Counted from the stretch's first letter, positions 55,960-56,572 are shown. The stretch: DNA of 64,000 bases from Dendrophyllia cribrosa (GCA_024195265.1 JAJLRJ010000013.1:14182322-14246321); one strand, 5' to 3'. The notes: generated by a model not told the origin, from the sequence alone. A program made the numbers and translations.

Positions 55960-56572
55960 TGAAAGGTTTCGCACCTAGCCTCGCTTTGATATAGAGGCTA
56001 AAGGCAACTCGGAAATGGCCTATTACATGTCGGCGGCGCCAAGCGCGGGAAAACGCGTGCGAGAAAGTCACAATTGGTTTTGGTTTTACTTCTGATTGGT
56101 CGAGAAAGTGGCGCGAGTTTTTTTAGCCAATCACAAAGCGTAGCAATGCAAAACCAAAGCAATTGTGTAATTACTTTCGACACTCAATTGAAAACTGCTC
56201 TATAAAGTGAGGTTTGATTCGTGAAGTAAGAAGAGAAAAGTTAACGTGTCCCCTTTTATTTTCTCTTTTCTTTGCACTGCAGTATTTTGTTTGTTCGTTT
56301 AAGTCGAAGCTGTTTGTTGAGAGCTTGATGCAAGGGAATATCACCTGTCAGGTAACTTAATTACAGCGTTAAAATGGTCACTTACGTAAGCTACCACAGC
56401 GAGGTAATGACGCTGATTGCAAACCTTCTTTTGATTTGATATTGAAAAAATTAAATTACGTTATTTGTTGTTCGCTGCAGCATTCGCAACACGCAAAAAA
56501 GAAAGCATATTCGCGTTCAATCTTCTTTTTTTCCTTCCAGGAAGCCATCTCATCACAGGAACAGTTGTACAG
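2796..56572 (+). CDS. NRDC: Nardilysin (M16 zinc metalloprotease), 33 exons, 3' end outside window
   Basis: Nardilysin is an M16 peptidase that cleaves at basic or dibasic sites and promotes ectodomain shedding. The joined exons give 769 codons plus 2 nt with no stop, and every intron is GT-AG with matching phase. Seen in order: a short N-terminus; an Asp/Glu-rich insert (about residues 39-85), typical of nardilysin and absent from insulysin; the zinc site HFLEH (126-130) with the third ligand Glu207, exactly 76 residues after His130, as in insulysin; then GGSDNASTDCER, GHPFGRFLWGN, LLGHEGPGS, GNGESGQEHN and EGFNHKLA, all nardilysin-like. Vertebrate nardilysin is about 1150 residues, so roughly the last third is missing. 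The last exon seen ends at 56572 with an open donor. The span given is the whole coding region including introns; exons are listed separately. Substrate and localisation are family knowledge, not seen here. Confidence 0.95.
2985..3971. mobile_element. TTAA-flanked element, TTAACCCATTGAC family, copy 1
   Basis: A 987-bp insertion in intron 1 bounded by TTAA (2981-2984, 3972-3975) with inverted ends CCCATTGAC / GTCAATGGG. The CCC start is piggyBac-like. A second, clearly homologous copy lies at 15297-16306; both lack a transposase frame. Confidence 0.85.
4008..4059 (+). repeat. tRNA-derived fragment with B-box
   Basis: GGGTTCGAATCCTGGTGGGA looks like the T-arm and 3' acceptor of a tRNA (B-box GGTTCGAATCC), but the 5' half is degraded. 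Probably a SINE head relic; the hAT-like element starts directly after it. Confidence 0.4.
4060..5221. mobile_element. hAT-like non-autonomous element
   Basis: A 1162-bp unit with 22-bp inverted termini beginning CAGGGCTGCAAATAACGGCC; the CAGGG start is typical of hAT elements. Internal motifs with 'ccggcca/accggac' repeat near both ends. No 8-bp duplication is visible at the flanks and no transposase frame remains. Confidence 0.75.
4828..4860 (+). repeat. (ATCA)n microsatellite
   Basis: About eight ATCA units with one ATCG variant, inside the hAT-like element. Confidence 0.8.
5222..5688. other. Intron 1 stretch without recognisable features
   Basis: Both strands were read; only short non-homologous frames are present. 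Nothing supportable beyond intronic sequence. Confidence 0.5.
5689..5859. mobile_element. Foldback MITE (TTCAAATTTTTCTTTGG family), full palindrome
   Basis: A 171-bp near-perfect palindrome: the left arm from TGTATATGTTGTGGTTC is mirrored at the right end. Arms of about 75 bp flank a short loop. Related partial copies lie at 18707-18808 and 22831-22978. Confidence 0.85.
6055..6758. mobile_element. Inverted-repeat element with internal duplication
   Basis: Termini CACAGATTCACTCAAAATCG (left, about 6061) and the reverse complement near 6731-6752 bound a 704-bp unit. Inside, a block of about 190 bp is repeated (about 6110-6275 and 6440-6615), each with ATATCCCATAA, TTTTGGCGCCA and TGACGTCA. Noncoding. 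Confidence 0.7.
6917..7181 (+). CDS. NRDC: NRDC exon 2 (N-terminal strand and acidic insert)
   Basis: Acceptor TTTAAAAG at 6909-6916 after a pyrimidine-rich tract; encodes VINLENGLTALLISD and then an Asp/Glu-rich stretch ending SRKSKDTKL, with donor GTAAGT. The first part matches the nardilysin segment IKLQNGLQALLISD. The acidic insert (about residues 39-85) is nardilysin-specific; part is encoded by GATGAT repeats that could vary in length. Confidence 0.93.
7060..7104 (+). repeat. GATGAT/GGTGAT repeats within coding acidic domain
   Basis: Trinucleotide-rich stretch coding for poly-Asp/Gly within exon 2. In-frame length variation would alter the acidic insert without frameshift. Confidence 0.7.
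7182..8566. other. Intron 2, mostly unique sequence
   Basis: No repeat element or gene recognised. Palindromic TACATGTA/GTACATGTAC words cluster at 7193-7222 and 8335-8480. Confidence 0.5.
8567..8648 (+). CDS. NRDC: NRDC exon 3 (zinc-binding HxxEH)
   Basis: Residues 104-131. Encodes GAGSFSDPDDIPGLAHFLEH: His126 and His130 are zinc ligands and Glu129 the catalytic base in M16 peptidases. Donor GTAAGT; the next Met codon is split A|TG. Confidence 0.97.
8752..10500. repeat. Composite repeat block in intron 3
   Basis: Bounded by ATGAGCTATTTTGAAAA (about 8765) and its reverse complement TTTTTTTCAAAATAGCTC (about 10480). Contains three diverged tandem blocks sharing ATGTCAACCAGAAAAGTC and CCACAAGCTAATTAAATTA (about 9000-9550), and a CAAA-rich tail at 10399-10440. 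No coding homology seen; class unknown. Confidence 0.5.
10500..12068. other. Rest of intron 3, nothing recognised
   Basis: AT-rich unique-looking DNA on both strands; no gene, RNA or clear element. A weak inverted similarity (GGTCACGCGTGA motifs at about 10795 and 11110) was noted. Confidence 0.4.
12069..12169 (+). CDS. NRDC: NRDC exon 4
   Basis: Residues 131-164: MVFMGSEKYPDENSFDAF then HGGSDNASTDCER, near-identical to vertebrate nardilysin. SDNAST is the substrate-binding loop region of the catalytic domain. Phase 0 donor GTACAG. Confidence 0.97.
12297..13705 (+). repeat. Dispersed repeat interrupted by a hAT-like element
   Basis: Sequence before 12382 and after 13428 aligns with 30096-30289 (shared AAATGGTAC..ATGCAAA, GGTCACAC, GACAGACTCAAAAG, GTGAGTGAAAGGGT). 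The hAT-like element sits between the two halves, so the 30-kb copy shows what the site looked like before insertion. Confidence 0.6.
12383..13427. mobile_element. hAT-like element, GGGCAAGC family
   Basis: A 1045-bp unit. The right end reads (reverse complement) CAGGGTGGGATGAAAATG, a typical hAT start; the left end is diverged (CAAGGCGCGACAAAAG). Sub-terminal CCCGGGGCTAG and GCCCGACGGGCAAGC blocks are mirrored. TACCAT occurs at both flanks, a likely remnant of the target duplication. No transposase frame. Confidence 0.7.
13741..15290. mobile_element. 1.55-kb inverted-repeat element
   Basis: Left end TAATTGAAGGGCTTAGAATA with GGCTAAGTGACTTTTTGG; right end mirrors it at 15246-15290. It holds a 227-bp tandem duplication and many 'agtgaaacgaacaa' type motifs, but no recognisable protein. 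It abuts the TTAACCC element that starts at 15297. Confidence 0.65.
14451..14904 (+). repeat. Tandem duplication, 227-bp period, two copies
   Basis: 14451-14677 and 14678-14904 are nearly identical, each starting AGTTTTATTGATGAAAGG and ending around CTAACCCTAACGG. Recent duplication inside the 1.55-kb element. Confidence 0.9.
15297..16306. mobile_element. TTAA-flanked element, TTAACCCATTGAC family, copy 2
   Basis: A 1010-bp copy of the element at 2985-3971, same orientation, bounded by TTAA at 15293-15296 and 16307-16310. Ends CCCATTGACACCTGA / TCAGGTGTCAATGAG. The same internal noncoding features persist in both copies. Confidence 0.85.
16497..16549 (+). CDS. NRDC: NRDC exon 5
   Basis: Residues 165-182: TTFIFDVRRKYFKETLD plus a split Arg, matching nardilysin VFQFDVQRKYFKEALDR. 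Acceptor TTTTTTGCAG. Confidence 0.95.
16642..16715 (+). CDS. NRDC: NRDC exon 6
   Basis: Residues 182-207: FAQFFISPLL then EESVDREIQAVES, ending with the first base of the Glu207 codon. That Glu aligns with the third zinc ligand of M16 enzymes, so intron 6 splits its codon. Confidence 0.95.
17905..18159 (-). repeat. tRNA-derived SINE (minus strand)
   Basis: Reading on the minus strand from 18159: a tRNA-like head with A-box TAGCTCACTTGGTAGAGA and B-box GGTTCGAATCC, then a body to about 17905. Not a functional tRNA; the acceptor stem and anticodon arm do not pair properly. Located in intron 6. Confidence 0.75.
18324..18348 (+). repeat. Poly(C) run of 25
   Basis: C homopolymer about 75 bp before exon 7. 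Confidence 0.95.
18422..18517 (+). CDS. NRDC: NRDC exon 7
   Basis: Residues 207-239: EFRMSYQSDSVRKMQLLALL then GHPFGRFLWG, matching EYQLARPSDANRKEMLFGSL and GHPMGKFFWG of human. Donor GTACGT, phase 1. Confidence 0.96.
18707..18808. mobile_element. Foldback MITE relic (TTCAAATTTTTCTTTGG family)
   Basis: The right half is well kept (TTTAAACCAAAGAAAAATTT then GAACCACA) and the left arm is eroded. Same family as 5689-5859. Confidence 0.65.
19271..19308 (+). CDS. NRDC: NRDC exon 8
   Basis: Residues 239-251, GNEETLQKVPKEK, matching GNAETLKHEPRKN. Only 38 nt, with clean AG and GTAAGT borders and correct phases on both sides. Confidence 0.93.
19446..19530 (+). CDS. NRDC: NRDC exon 9
   Basis: Residues 252-280: CIDVNKALRDFQKQMYSAQY then MTLAVISR. 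YSAQYMTLAV matches YSSHYMTLVV of nardilysin. Confidence 0.95.
19531..20124. other. Intron 9, nothing recognised
   Basis: No gene or element supportable. Confidence 0.4.
20125..20182 (+). CDS. NRDC: NRDC exon 10
   Basis: Residues 280-299: ESLDSLEKMIRESFSKIPN plus split Asn; matches ETLDTLEKWVTEIFSQIPNN. Donor GTAAGT, phase 2. Confidence 0.95.
20629..20662 (+). CDS. NRDC: NRDC exon 11
   Basis: Residues 299-310, NSQPKPTFKENV. Short (34 nt) but phase-consistent, after a pyrimidine tract and TTTTTTTTAG, in the place of human NNGLPRPNFGHLT. Confidence 0.85.
21081..21120 (+). CDS. NRDC: NRDC exon 12
   Basis: Residues 311-324: DPFDQSIFHKLYK, matching DPFDTPAFNKLYR. Acceptor TTTTTTTCAG. Confidence 0.94.
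21505..21740 (+). repeat. (TACCAC)n microsatellite, about 240 bp
   Basis: Nearly pure TACCAC/CACTAC hexamers with a TACATGTACATG interruption at 21683-21697. It opens artificial poly-Thr and poly-Val frames on both strands, which are not genes. Confidence 0.95.
22391..22665 (+). repeat. Tandem duplication, 141-bp period
   Basis: 22391-22531 repeats from 22532; both copies start GTTCACTCCCCCTCTCTTGC and contain TTTACTTCAGGTCAAACAGT. Confidence 0.85.
22831..22978. mobile_element. Foldback MITE relic (TTCAAATTTTTCTTTGG family)
   Basis: Starts GTGGTTCAATTTTTTTTTTG and ends with mirrored CTTTGAAAAGTGTCAAAGCC. Third, diverged copy of the family at 5689-5859. Confidence 0.6.
23071..23140 (+). CDS. 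NRDC: NRDC exon 13
   Basis: Residues 324-347: VVPVKDVHQLEITWVLPPQH then QHYR; matches VVPIRKIHALTITWALPPQQ. Donor GTCTGT, phase 2. Confidence 0.96.
23538..23615 (+). CDS. NRDC: NRDC exon 14
   Basis: Residues 347-373: IKPMHYVSWLLGHEGPGSIL then SLLIKR. YVSWLLGHEGPGS is a conserved M16 block. Confidence 0.97.
23972..24360 (+). repeat. Tandem tRNA-like half units (61-bp period) ending in a SINE head
   Basis: Six units start at 23972, 24033, 24094, 24155, 24222 and 24283, spaced 61 bp (one carries a 6-bp insertion). Each holds GTCCCAGTAGCTCAGTTGG + TTAGAGC, a tRNA acceptor/D-arm with a pol III A-box. Only the last unit continues into an anticodon-like and T-arm-like part ending GTTGGGGACT. Confidence 0.85.
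24424..25705 (+). repeat. Local repeats GTACCAAATCTGCGCCATCT, four copies
   Basis: A block with GGCGGAACGAATCGAGAAAA and GTACCAAATCTGCGCCATCT occurs near 24450, 24550, 25560 and 25650. Part of a segmental duplication within intron 14. Confidence 0.75.
25057..26105 (+). repeat. Segmental duplication in intron 14
   Basis: 25057-25405 and 25796-26105 are homologous: both carry TTTCAGAATCGGAGAAATA, CTGAGACCTTTCGGAGTACA, TTTTTGCCTGCGTGACATAT and ATCTATGATTACTACTAGT. Frames reading PCCVLRKVSDFSDI on the minus strand come from this repeat and match nothing known. Confidence 0.75.
26150..26243 (+). CDS. NRDC: NRDC exon 15
   Basis: Residues 373-404: SWAVSLLCGNGESGQEHNTS then FALFPCLISLT; matches WALALFGGNGETGFEQNSTYSVFSISITLT. 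Confidence 0.97.
26464..26647. mobile_element. Short inverted-repeat MITE (AGTAGTCCATC ends)
   Basis: Ends GAGTAGTCCATC / ATGGACTACTC about 180 bp apart, with a GC-rich imperfect stem-loop (CCGCCTCCCGCAAGG, GCGGGAGG) inside. Confidence 0.55.
26828..26854 (+). CDS. NRDC: NRDC exon 16 (27-nt microexon)
   Basis: Residues 405-413, DEGMDHIYE, matching human DEGYEHFYE. Flanked by ATTGCAG and GTAACA, phase 0 on both sides, so it could be skipped without frameshift. Confidence 0.92.
27082..27224. mobile_element. pogo/Tigger-like MITE
   Basis: A 143-bp unit with ends CAGTGGAAC / GTTCCACTG flanked by TA. CAGTGGAACCTC-type ends and TA duplications are typical of pogo-like Tc1/mariner elements. The longer element at 37933-39533 has the same termini. 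Confidence 0.75.
27300..27480 (+). repeat. Degenerate SINE copy with poly(C)
   Basis: Shares CACCACCAATGTG, GTTGAGTTTGTTGG and TTGCTCCGAGGG with the better SINE at 40925-41160. A run of 17 C lies at 27336-27352. Confidence 0.6.
27651..27709 (+). CDS. NRDC: NRDC exon 17
   Basis: Residues 414-433: ILTIVFQYLELLRQKGPQE plus split Arg; matches VAYTVFQYLKMLQKLGPEKR. Acceptor GTACTTGCAG. Confidence 0.95.
27710..28805. other. Intron 17 first part, nothing recognised
   Basis: Unique-looking apart from TCACTGATTTAAATATCTTT (28466), which recurs at 29527 and, diverged, near 55024. Confidence 0.4.
28810..29376. mobile_element. TTAA-type element, CCYTATTCGGCCTGG family
   Basis: A 567-bp unit with ends CTTATTCGGCCTGGG / CCCAGGCCGAATAGGG. 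The right flank is TTAA (29377-29380); the left is TCAA (28806-28809), probably a mutated TTAA. It contains poly(G) of 27 (28823-28849). Confidence 0.75.
29707..29952 (+). repeat. Dispersed repeat (TAGATTACTTCATGGGCAGT family), copy 1
   Basis: Homologous to 41220-41472 over TAGATTACTTCATGGGCAG, GTGAGAAAGTCGTTTCGCC, TTTCACACGCCAAATTTCAA. It ends about 28 bp before exon 18. Confidence 0.8.
29981..30035 (+). CDS. NRDC: NRDC exon 18
   Basis: Residues 433-451: RIFKELQTIENNEFRFREQ, matching RIFEEIRKIEDNEFHYQEQ. Strong pyrimidine tract then TCCAACAG. Confidence 0.97.
30096..30289. repeat. Dispersed repeat, GACAGACTCAAAAG family, copy 2
   Basis: Ends TTAACTCCTAAGAGT and GGGAGTGACAGGGTTAA are roughly inverted. 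Uninterrupted homolog of the repeat split by the hAT-like element at 12383-13427; a 3' remnant lies at 34770-34861. Confidence 0.6.
30354..30398 (+). CDS. NRDC: NRDC exon 19
   Basis: Residues 452-466: CEPYDYVEDLVENMQ, matching TDPVEYVENMCENMQ. Confidence 0.95.
30900..31158. mobile_element. MITE, GAGCGGTTTTCAATTGAGTG family, copy 1
   Basis: Ends AGTTGAGTGTCGTAAAACC / CGACACTCAATTG; internal GCCAATCACAACAGAC and TTTTGATTGGTTGAGAAA. Ends about 92 bp before exon 20. Other copies at 40002, 41888 and 55737. Confidence 0.8.
31251..31310 (+). CDS. NRDC: NRDC exon 20
   Basis: Residues 467-486: LYPLEDYLTGDNLMWEFNEE, matching LYPLQDILTGDQLLFEYKPE. Confidence 0.97.
31744..32029 (-). mobile_element. MITE with tRNA-like core, copy 1
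   Basis: Inverted ends around GACGTCGG..CTTATTGAGACTTATA and TATAAGTCTCAATAAGGTGT. The core on the minus strand has a tRNA-like A-box (TAGGTGGTACAGTGG) and B-box GGTTCAATCC. Copies at 36943 and 45446. Confidence 0.75.
32062..32200 (+). repeat. tRNA-derived SINE relic
   Basis: Head with CAGCTGAGTGGTTTGCGCA and TGGGTTCGACTCTC, then GAAGACTCGATTTTTCTGCG. Resembles the last unit of the tandem tRNA-like block at 24283. Confidence 0.55.
32320..32443 (+). CDS. NRDC: NRDC exon 21
   Basis: Residues 487-528: VIQNVQNLLTPERANILLLS then KSVQEECTDYEPWFQTPYNC; matches VIGEALNQLVPQKANLVLLS and EKWFGTQYS of human. Confidence 0.96.
32820..33136. mobile_element. MITE, GGCCCGTTTACACATGCG family, copy 1
   Basis: Degraded ends AAGGCCAGTTTCATTACAC and GTCAACAGGCCCTTA; internal GCGATTTTTGTGCAATTT and GAGCACGACAAAAATC. 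Flanked by TTA on both sides, suggestive of a Harbinger-type 3-bp duplication. Confidence 0.65.
33308..33340 (+). CDS. NRDC: NRDC exon 22
   Basis: Residues 528-539: DIDPQWLERWK, corresponding to IEDIENSWAELWN. Only 33 nt but phase-consistent (1/1). Confidence 0.9.
33584..33634 (+). CDS. NRDC: NRDC exon 23
   Basis: Residues 539-556: SLELNPELHFPEENKFI, matching NFELNPDLHLPAENKYI. Confidence 0.96.
33764..34419. mobile_element. TTAA-flanked element, GGACGTTCGCGC family
   Basis: A 656-bp unit with ends GGACGTTCGCGCG / GCGCGAACGTCC, flanked by TTAA at 33760-33763 and 34420-34423. Internal GGGGGTCACCGAC occurs twice. No transposase. Confidence 0.85.
34448..34769. mobile_element. MITE, GGCCCGTTTACACATGCG family, copy 2
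   Basis: Best copy: starts AAGGCCCGTTTACACATGCG with ATTTTTGTCGC and ends GCCTGTGTAAACGGGCCT. Interior full of GCGACAAAAATTGCA-type motifs. Confidence 0.8.
35040..35083 (+). CDS. NRDC: NRDC exon 24
   Basis: Residues 556-570: ATDFEIKDPDRTTSE, matching ATDFTLKAFDCPETE. Confidence 0.95.
35255..35436. mobile_element. Palindromic MITE, TACACC family, copy 1
   Basis: TACACCGAATGCAAATATGG at the left is mirrored at the right end; middle is TTCTTTTAT-rich. It directly abuts the hairpin MITE starting at 35439. Related copy 52642-52826. Confidence 0.8.
35439..35680. mobile_element. Hairpin MITE GGCCATTTCCGAGTT, copy 1 (type A arms)
   Basis: Near-perfect palindrome flanked by TA. Arms read GGCCATTTCCGAGTTGCC..TCAAAGCGAGGCTAGGTGCG; the loop contains an extra TTATTA-rich stretch of about 80 bp. 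Confidence 0.9.
35822..35897 (+). CDS. NRDC: NRDC exon 25
   Basis: Residues 571-596: FPELVHDCALGKVWYLKDTK then FKTPR; matches YPVKIVNTPQGCLWYKKDNK and FKIPK. Confidence 0.96.
35945..36104. mobile_element. Palindromic MITE GACCAATTCCGATATATTAA
   Basis: A 160-bp palindrome flanked by TA (35943-35944, 36105-36106) with about 65-bp arms that carry TTGGCTCCGAGGCTTAGGGG. Starts 46 bp after the exon 25 donor. Confidence 0.85.
36569..36748. mobile_element. MITE TAGCCTGTGAACAGGC
   Basis: Ends TAGCCTGTGAACAGGC / GCCTGTTCACAGGCTA; GC-rich interior. Confidence 0.8.
36943..37277 (+). mobile_element. MITE with tRNA-like core, copy 2
   Basis: Long near-perfect inverted ends (about 37 bp, GCATTAGATCCCATCCGCCT onward). 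The tRNA-like core is here on the plus strand (AGCTAGGTGGTACTCTGG, then TCACAGGTTAAATCC). Opposite orientation to copies 1 and 3. Confidence 0.8.
37584..37709. mobile_element. Palindromic MITE TTAGGCCCGGTTCAAACG
   Basis: A 126-bp almost perfect palindrome with a tiny loop (TGTTC region); arms carry TTCACATGTGCCGAATCT. Confidence 0.9.
37747..37866. mobile_element. MITE GGGCCGAGTTGTTC
   Basis: Ends GGGCCGAGTTGTTCGAA / TTTGAACAACTCGGCCC, with mirrored GGATTAGYGCTAATC inside. Confidence 0.8.
37933..39533. mobile_element. pogo/Tigger-like non-autonomous element, 1.6 kb
   Basis: Ends CAGTGGAACCTCGATTTAAC / mirrored GTTAAATCAAGGTTCCACTG, flanked by TA (37931-37932, 39534-39535). Internal copies of the same terminal motif (ATAACGAA, TTCGTTATATCGAGG) at 38040-38110 and 38612-38700 suggest nesting. 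No transposase. Confidence 0.85.
39639..39672 (+). repeat. (TTTA)n microsatellite
   Basis: About eight TTTA units upstream of exon 26. Confidence 0.9.
39835..39886 (+). CDS. NRDC: NRDC exon 26
   Basis: Residues 596-613: ARFYFHLMSPLLNASPE plus split Ser; matches AYIRFHLISPLIQKS. Acceptor GTCTCCAG at 39827-39834; a second AG four bases on would break the phase. Confidence 0.94.
40002..40252. mobile_element. MITE, GAGCGGTTTTCAATTGAGTG family, copy 2
   Basis: Left AGTTTTTAATTGAGTGTCGT, right GACACTCAATTGAAAACCGC + TCTA. About 250 bp. Confidence 0.85.
40254..40340 (+). repeat. 12-bp minisatellite GATAATAGATGR
   Basis: About seven units of GATAATAGATGG/A adjoining the right end of the MITE at 40002-40252. 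Confidence 0.9.
40832..41270 (+). repeat. 89-bp direct repeats flanking a SINE
   Basis: 40832-40920 and 41182-41270 match at all but about two positions (both contain CGCACGCGCAAGGCTGTATT and TACGGTATTTACGCACGAGT) and bracket the SINE. Confidence 0.9.
40925..41160 (+). repeat. tRNA-derived SINE
   Basis: Pol III-like head GGTGTAGTGGTGAGAGCACT (A-box) and GGTTCGATCC (B-box), then CTTGCTCCGAGAGGTTTTTC, TCCGGGTACTCCGGTTTTCC and a 3' end CTGCGGCTGATGTGGC. Same family as the relic at 27300-27480. Located in intron 26. Confidence 0.85.
41182..41472 (+). repeat. Dispersed repeat (TAGATTACTTCATGGGCAGT family), copy 2
   Basis: Continues past the 89-bp repeat to CTCAATAAGTATGAAATAA, as in the copy at 29707-29952. 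Confidence 0.8.
41699..41782 (+). CDS. NRDC: NRDC exon 27
   Basis: Residues 613-641: SMVLSDLFLCVLEYNLKEIA then YAADVAQLE; matches LFDIFVNILTHNLAEPAYEA and DVAQLE. Donor chosen at GA|GTAGGT so that Glu is completed by exon 28. Confidence 0.96.
41888..42465. mobile_element. MITE, GAGCGGTTTTCAATTGAGTG family, copy 3 (contains a hairpin insertion)
   Basis: Left CCAAACCAAAGTAATCACTC, right CACAATTGAAAACCGCTCTA. A separate palindrome (42052-42248) is inserted within it. The right end is 40 bp from exon 28. Confidence 0.75.
42052..42248. mobile_element. Palindromic MITE nested in copy 3
   Basis: TGCATTATTGAGTTATATAA at the left is mirrored near 42200-42222; arms carry AATTTTTAAGAACACTCGAG. Outer arms GGAAATAAAAAA are also mirrored. 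Confidence 0.8.
42506..42572 (+). CDS. NRDC: NRDC exon 28
   Basis: Residues 641-663: EYSMTVSETGIVLKMEGFNH then KLA; matches EYKLVAGEHGLIIRVKGFNH KLP. Confidence 0.97.
42819..44255. mobile_element. TTAA-flanked foldback element with ~400-bp inverted arms
   Basis: A 1437-bp unit starting GGTGTTTCCCTCCAGTTTCC, ending with its mirror, flanked by TTAA (42815-42818, 44256-44259). Arms 42819-43218 and 43858-44255 are highly similar; the centre has a second mirrored block CACGCAGAAATGCGTTACAC. No coding capacity. Confidence 0.9.
44269..44425 (+). repeat. TATAACTGAG minisatellite
   Basis: Irregular TATAACTGAG/TATAACTGAT units between the TTAA element and exon 29, ending about 23 bp before the exon. 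Confidence 0.85.
44448..44519 (+). CDS. NRDC: NRDC exon 29
   Basis: Residues 664-687: LLFETVIDHMANFTVSTQTF then EMVK; matches LLFQLIIDYLAEFNSTPAVFTMI. Confidence 0.96.
44715..44998. mobile_element. MITE, GGCCCGTTTACACATGCG family, copy 3 (eroded)
   Basis: Right end GCGACAAAAATCGCATGTGT + AAACAAGCCTAAA; left end eroded; interior GATTTGTCGCGCGATGTC as in 34448-34769. Confidence 0.65.
45056..45111 (+). CDS. NRDC: NRDC exon 30
   Basis: Residues 688-706: RKLIRSYRNTIIKPQKLV plus split Arg; matches EQLKKTYFNILIKPETLAKD. Confidence 0.94.
45446..45893 (-). mobile_element. MITE with tRNA-like core, copy 3 (contains a hairpin MITE)
   Basis: Ends CGGACACCTTATTGAGAATT / TATAACTCTCAATAAGGCG; core with GCTAGGTGGTGTAGTGGTAC on the minus strand. 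The GGCCATTTCC hairpin is inserted at 45497-45665. Confidence 0.8.
45497..45665. mobile_element. Hairpin MITE GGCCATTTCCGAGTT, copy 2 (type B arms)
   Basis: A 169-bp palindrome flanked by TA. Arms are type B: GAGTTACGTTACGCCTCGTT and GAGGCTAGGTGCACAACC. Confidence 0.9.
46318..46506. mobile_element. Palindromic MITE AATAGACAAATTCGGCTAAC
   Basis: A 189-bp palindrome with about 55-bp well-matched arms containing GCATTGTTGTACCCAATTCA. Lies between the hairpin MITE and the transposase ORF. Confidence 0.85.
46822..47883 (-). CDS. IS630/Tc1/mariner-type DDE transposase, intact frame, first Asp lost
   Basis: A 353-codon uninterrupted frame antisense in NRDC intron 30. Residues about 5-55 form a helix-turn-helix (RERIVRAFEDAHEDYLLIAD..NTARGIVAKYV) and about 65-115 a second helical DNA-binding part. 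The catalytic core shows FIGECSFNVW (155-167), IYDRAPVH (238-245) and LPPYSPFLSIVEQAF (260-274), the DDE_3-type pattern. Asp240 and Glu271 are present, but the position of the first catalytic Asp is Gly160 (codon GGC at 47406-47404), so the enzyme should be inactive as read. The 240-271 spacing (30 residues between) is shorter than the 34 usual for Tc1-like enzymes. No clear terminal inverted repeats could be assigned around it. Could be a recently dead copy or a retained non-catalytic protein. Confidence 0.85.
   Translation of the reverse strand: MAHRKRNRISNEHRERIVRAFEDAHEDYLLIADELEVHRNTARGIVAKYVREGRIQEMPRGGSNNVKIDDEMKDCLSDIINENCRLSLRQINQELRRRHPTKPLVHDRTIGRALDGIVVRIKLARSLQADHNSPDVIDERAQYANWFVTTGLRHNCVFIGECSFNVWTPRSHGGDGEKAYRQVCGQRGKNVTVTMAVSPVHGLVHHTAQVGGMSKQRYKDFLVQARQQLNPEELVFFIYDRAPVHGNAVHPGADTKLKVLPPYSPFLSIVEQAFAALQVAVVADISQPAIQKELNNREEARRRGVPLGDYRQEVLLGASERNMDTVTIQRCAQWYESMQTFLPCCLSRDPVDC
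47884..49085. other. Intron 30 stretch with one GC-rich palindrome
   Basis: The only clear structure is the stem GCACTGCACCGCCTGA and its mirror at 48508-48539, extended by AAGCATGTTTCG arms (about 48460 and 48553). Otherwise nothing recognised. Confidence 0.5.
51850..52506. mobile_element. MITE GGCTGCAGCCGCACT, nested
   Basis: A 657-bp unit with ends GGCTGCAGCCGCACTTTAAC / AGTGCGGCCGCAGCC, flanked by AAT on both sides (51847-51849, 52507-52509). Contains repeated AACCSGGTTAA-like motifs and the 110-bp palindrome at 52298. Confidence 0.8.
52298..52407. mobile_element. Perfect 110-bp palindrome TAGCCTGCGAATACAGCCGC
   Basis: Arms of about 47 bp with only minor mismatches around a short loop; starts and ends TAGCCTGCG / CGCAGGCTA. 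Nested in the GGCTGCAGCC MITE. Confidence 0.9.
52521..53042. mobile_element. Inverted-repeat element AGCGTGCGTTTCTCGAAAGT, nested
   Basis: Ends AGCGTGCGTTTCTCGAAAGT and mirrored at 52997-53042, with TTTCGG..CCGAAAG sub-terminal blocks. Contains the palindrome at 52642-52826. Confidence 0.8.
52642..52826. mobile_element. Palindromic MITE, TACACC family, copy 2
   Basis: TACACCTTATTTCAAAATGG / mirrored at the right end; TTTATTATTCTTTTAT shared with copy 1 at 35255. Confidence 0.8.
53944..54034 (+). CDS. NRDC: NRDC exon 31
   Basis: Residues 706-736: RSVRLSILQHVKWATVDKRS then AIPNVTVDMLK; matches DVRLLILEYARWSMIDKYQA LMDGLSLESLLSFVK. Confidence 0.96.
54159..54528. mobile_element. TTAA-flanked element with ~110-bp arms, GGAGG family
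   Basis: A 370-bp unit; ends GGAGGTTCGACTCAG / CTGAGTCTAGCCTCC, flanked by TTAA (54155-54158, 54529-54532). Arms carry GGGGTGTATGTTTTGAA and its mirror. Confidence 0.85.
54730..54965. mobile_element. MITE GGCCCCGTTTACACGGG with TTA duplication (Harbinger-type)
   Basis: Ends GGCCCCGTTTACACGGGTCC / mirrored, flanked by TTA (54727-54729, 54966-54968). The flanking repeat ACTCTTAGAGCACTAG exists uninterrupted near 28397-28425 and shows one TTA, confirming a 3-bp target duplication. Confidence 0.85.
55071..55545 (+). repeat. ~105-bp minisatellite, five units
   Basis: Units start near 55071, 55176, 55281, 55391 and 55497 (GGTCACACTTTAGGATTTTA, then CAGACTCAAAAGTTAGAACC). Same core as the dispersed repeats at 12297, 30096 and 34770. 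Confidence 0.9.
55737..56202. mobile_element. MITE, GAGCGGTTTTCAATTGAGTG family, copy 4 (contains a hairpin MITE)
   Basis: Left TAGAGCGGTTTTCATTTGAG, right CGACACTCAATTGAAAACTG + CTCTA. The hairpin MITE at 55851-56020 is inserted inside. Ends 80 bp before exon 32. Confidence 0.85.
55851..56020. mobile_element. Hairpin MITE GGCCATTTCCGAGTT, copy 3 (chimeric arms B/A)
   Basis: A 170-bp hairpin flanked by TA. The left arm has type B markers (GAGTTACGTTACGCCTCGTT, GGTGCACAACC) and the right arm type A markers (GGTTTCGCACC, GAGGCTAAAGGCAACTC). Confidence 0.9.
56283..56351 (+). CDS. NRDC: NRDC exon 32
   Basis: Residues 737-759: YFVCSFKSKLFVESLMQGNI then TCQ; matches SFVKEFKSQLFVEGLVQGNV TST. Confidence 0.96.
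56541..56572 (+). CDS. NRDC: NRDC exon 33 (last exon seen)
   Basis: Residues 760-770: EAISSQEQLY plus split Arg, aligned with human ESMDFLKYVVD. Pyrimidine tract and CCTTCCAG before, GTAATT after. The ORF is still open, so downstream exons must follow. Weak similarity on its own; accepted on phase and spacing. Confidence 0.75.

Noticed and set aside
2796..56572. Insulysin (IDE) in place of nardilysin
   Set aside because: The acidic insert, HFLEHMVFMGS and SDNASTDCER are nardilysin-specific; insulysin has HFCEHMLFLGT and lacks the insert.
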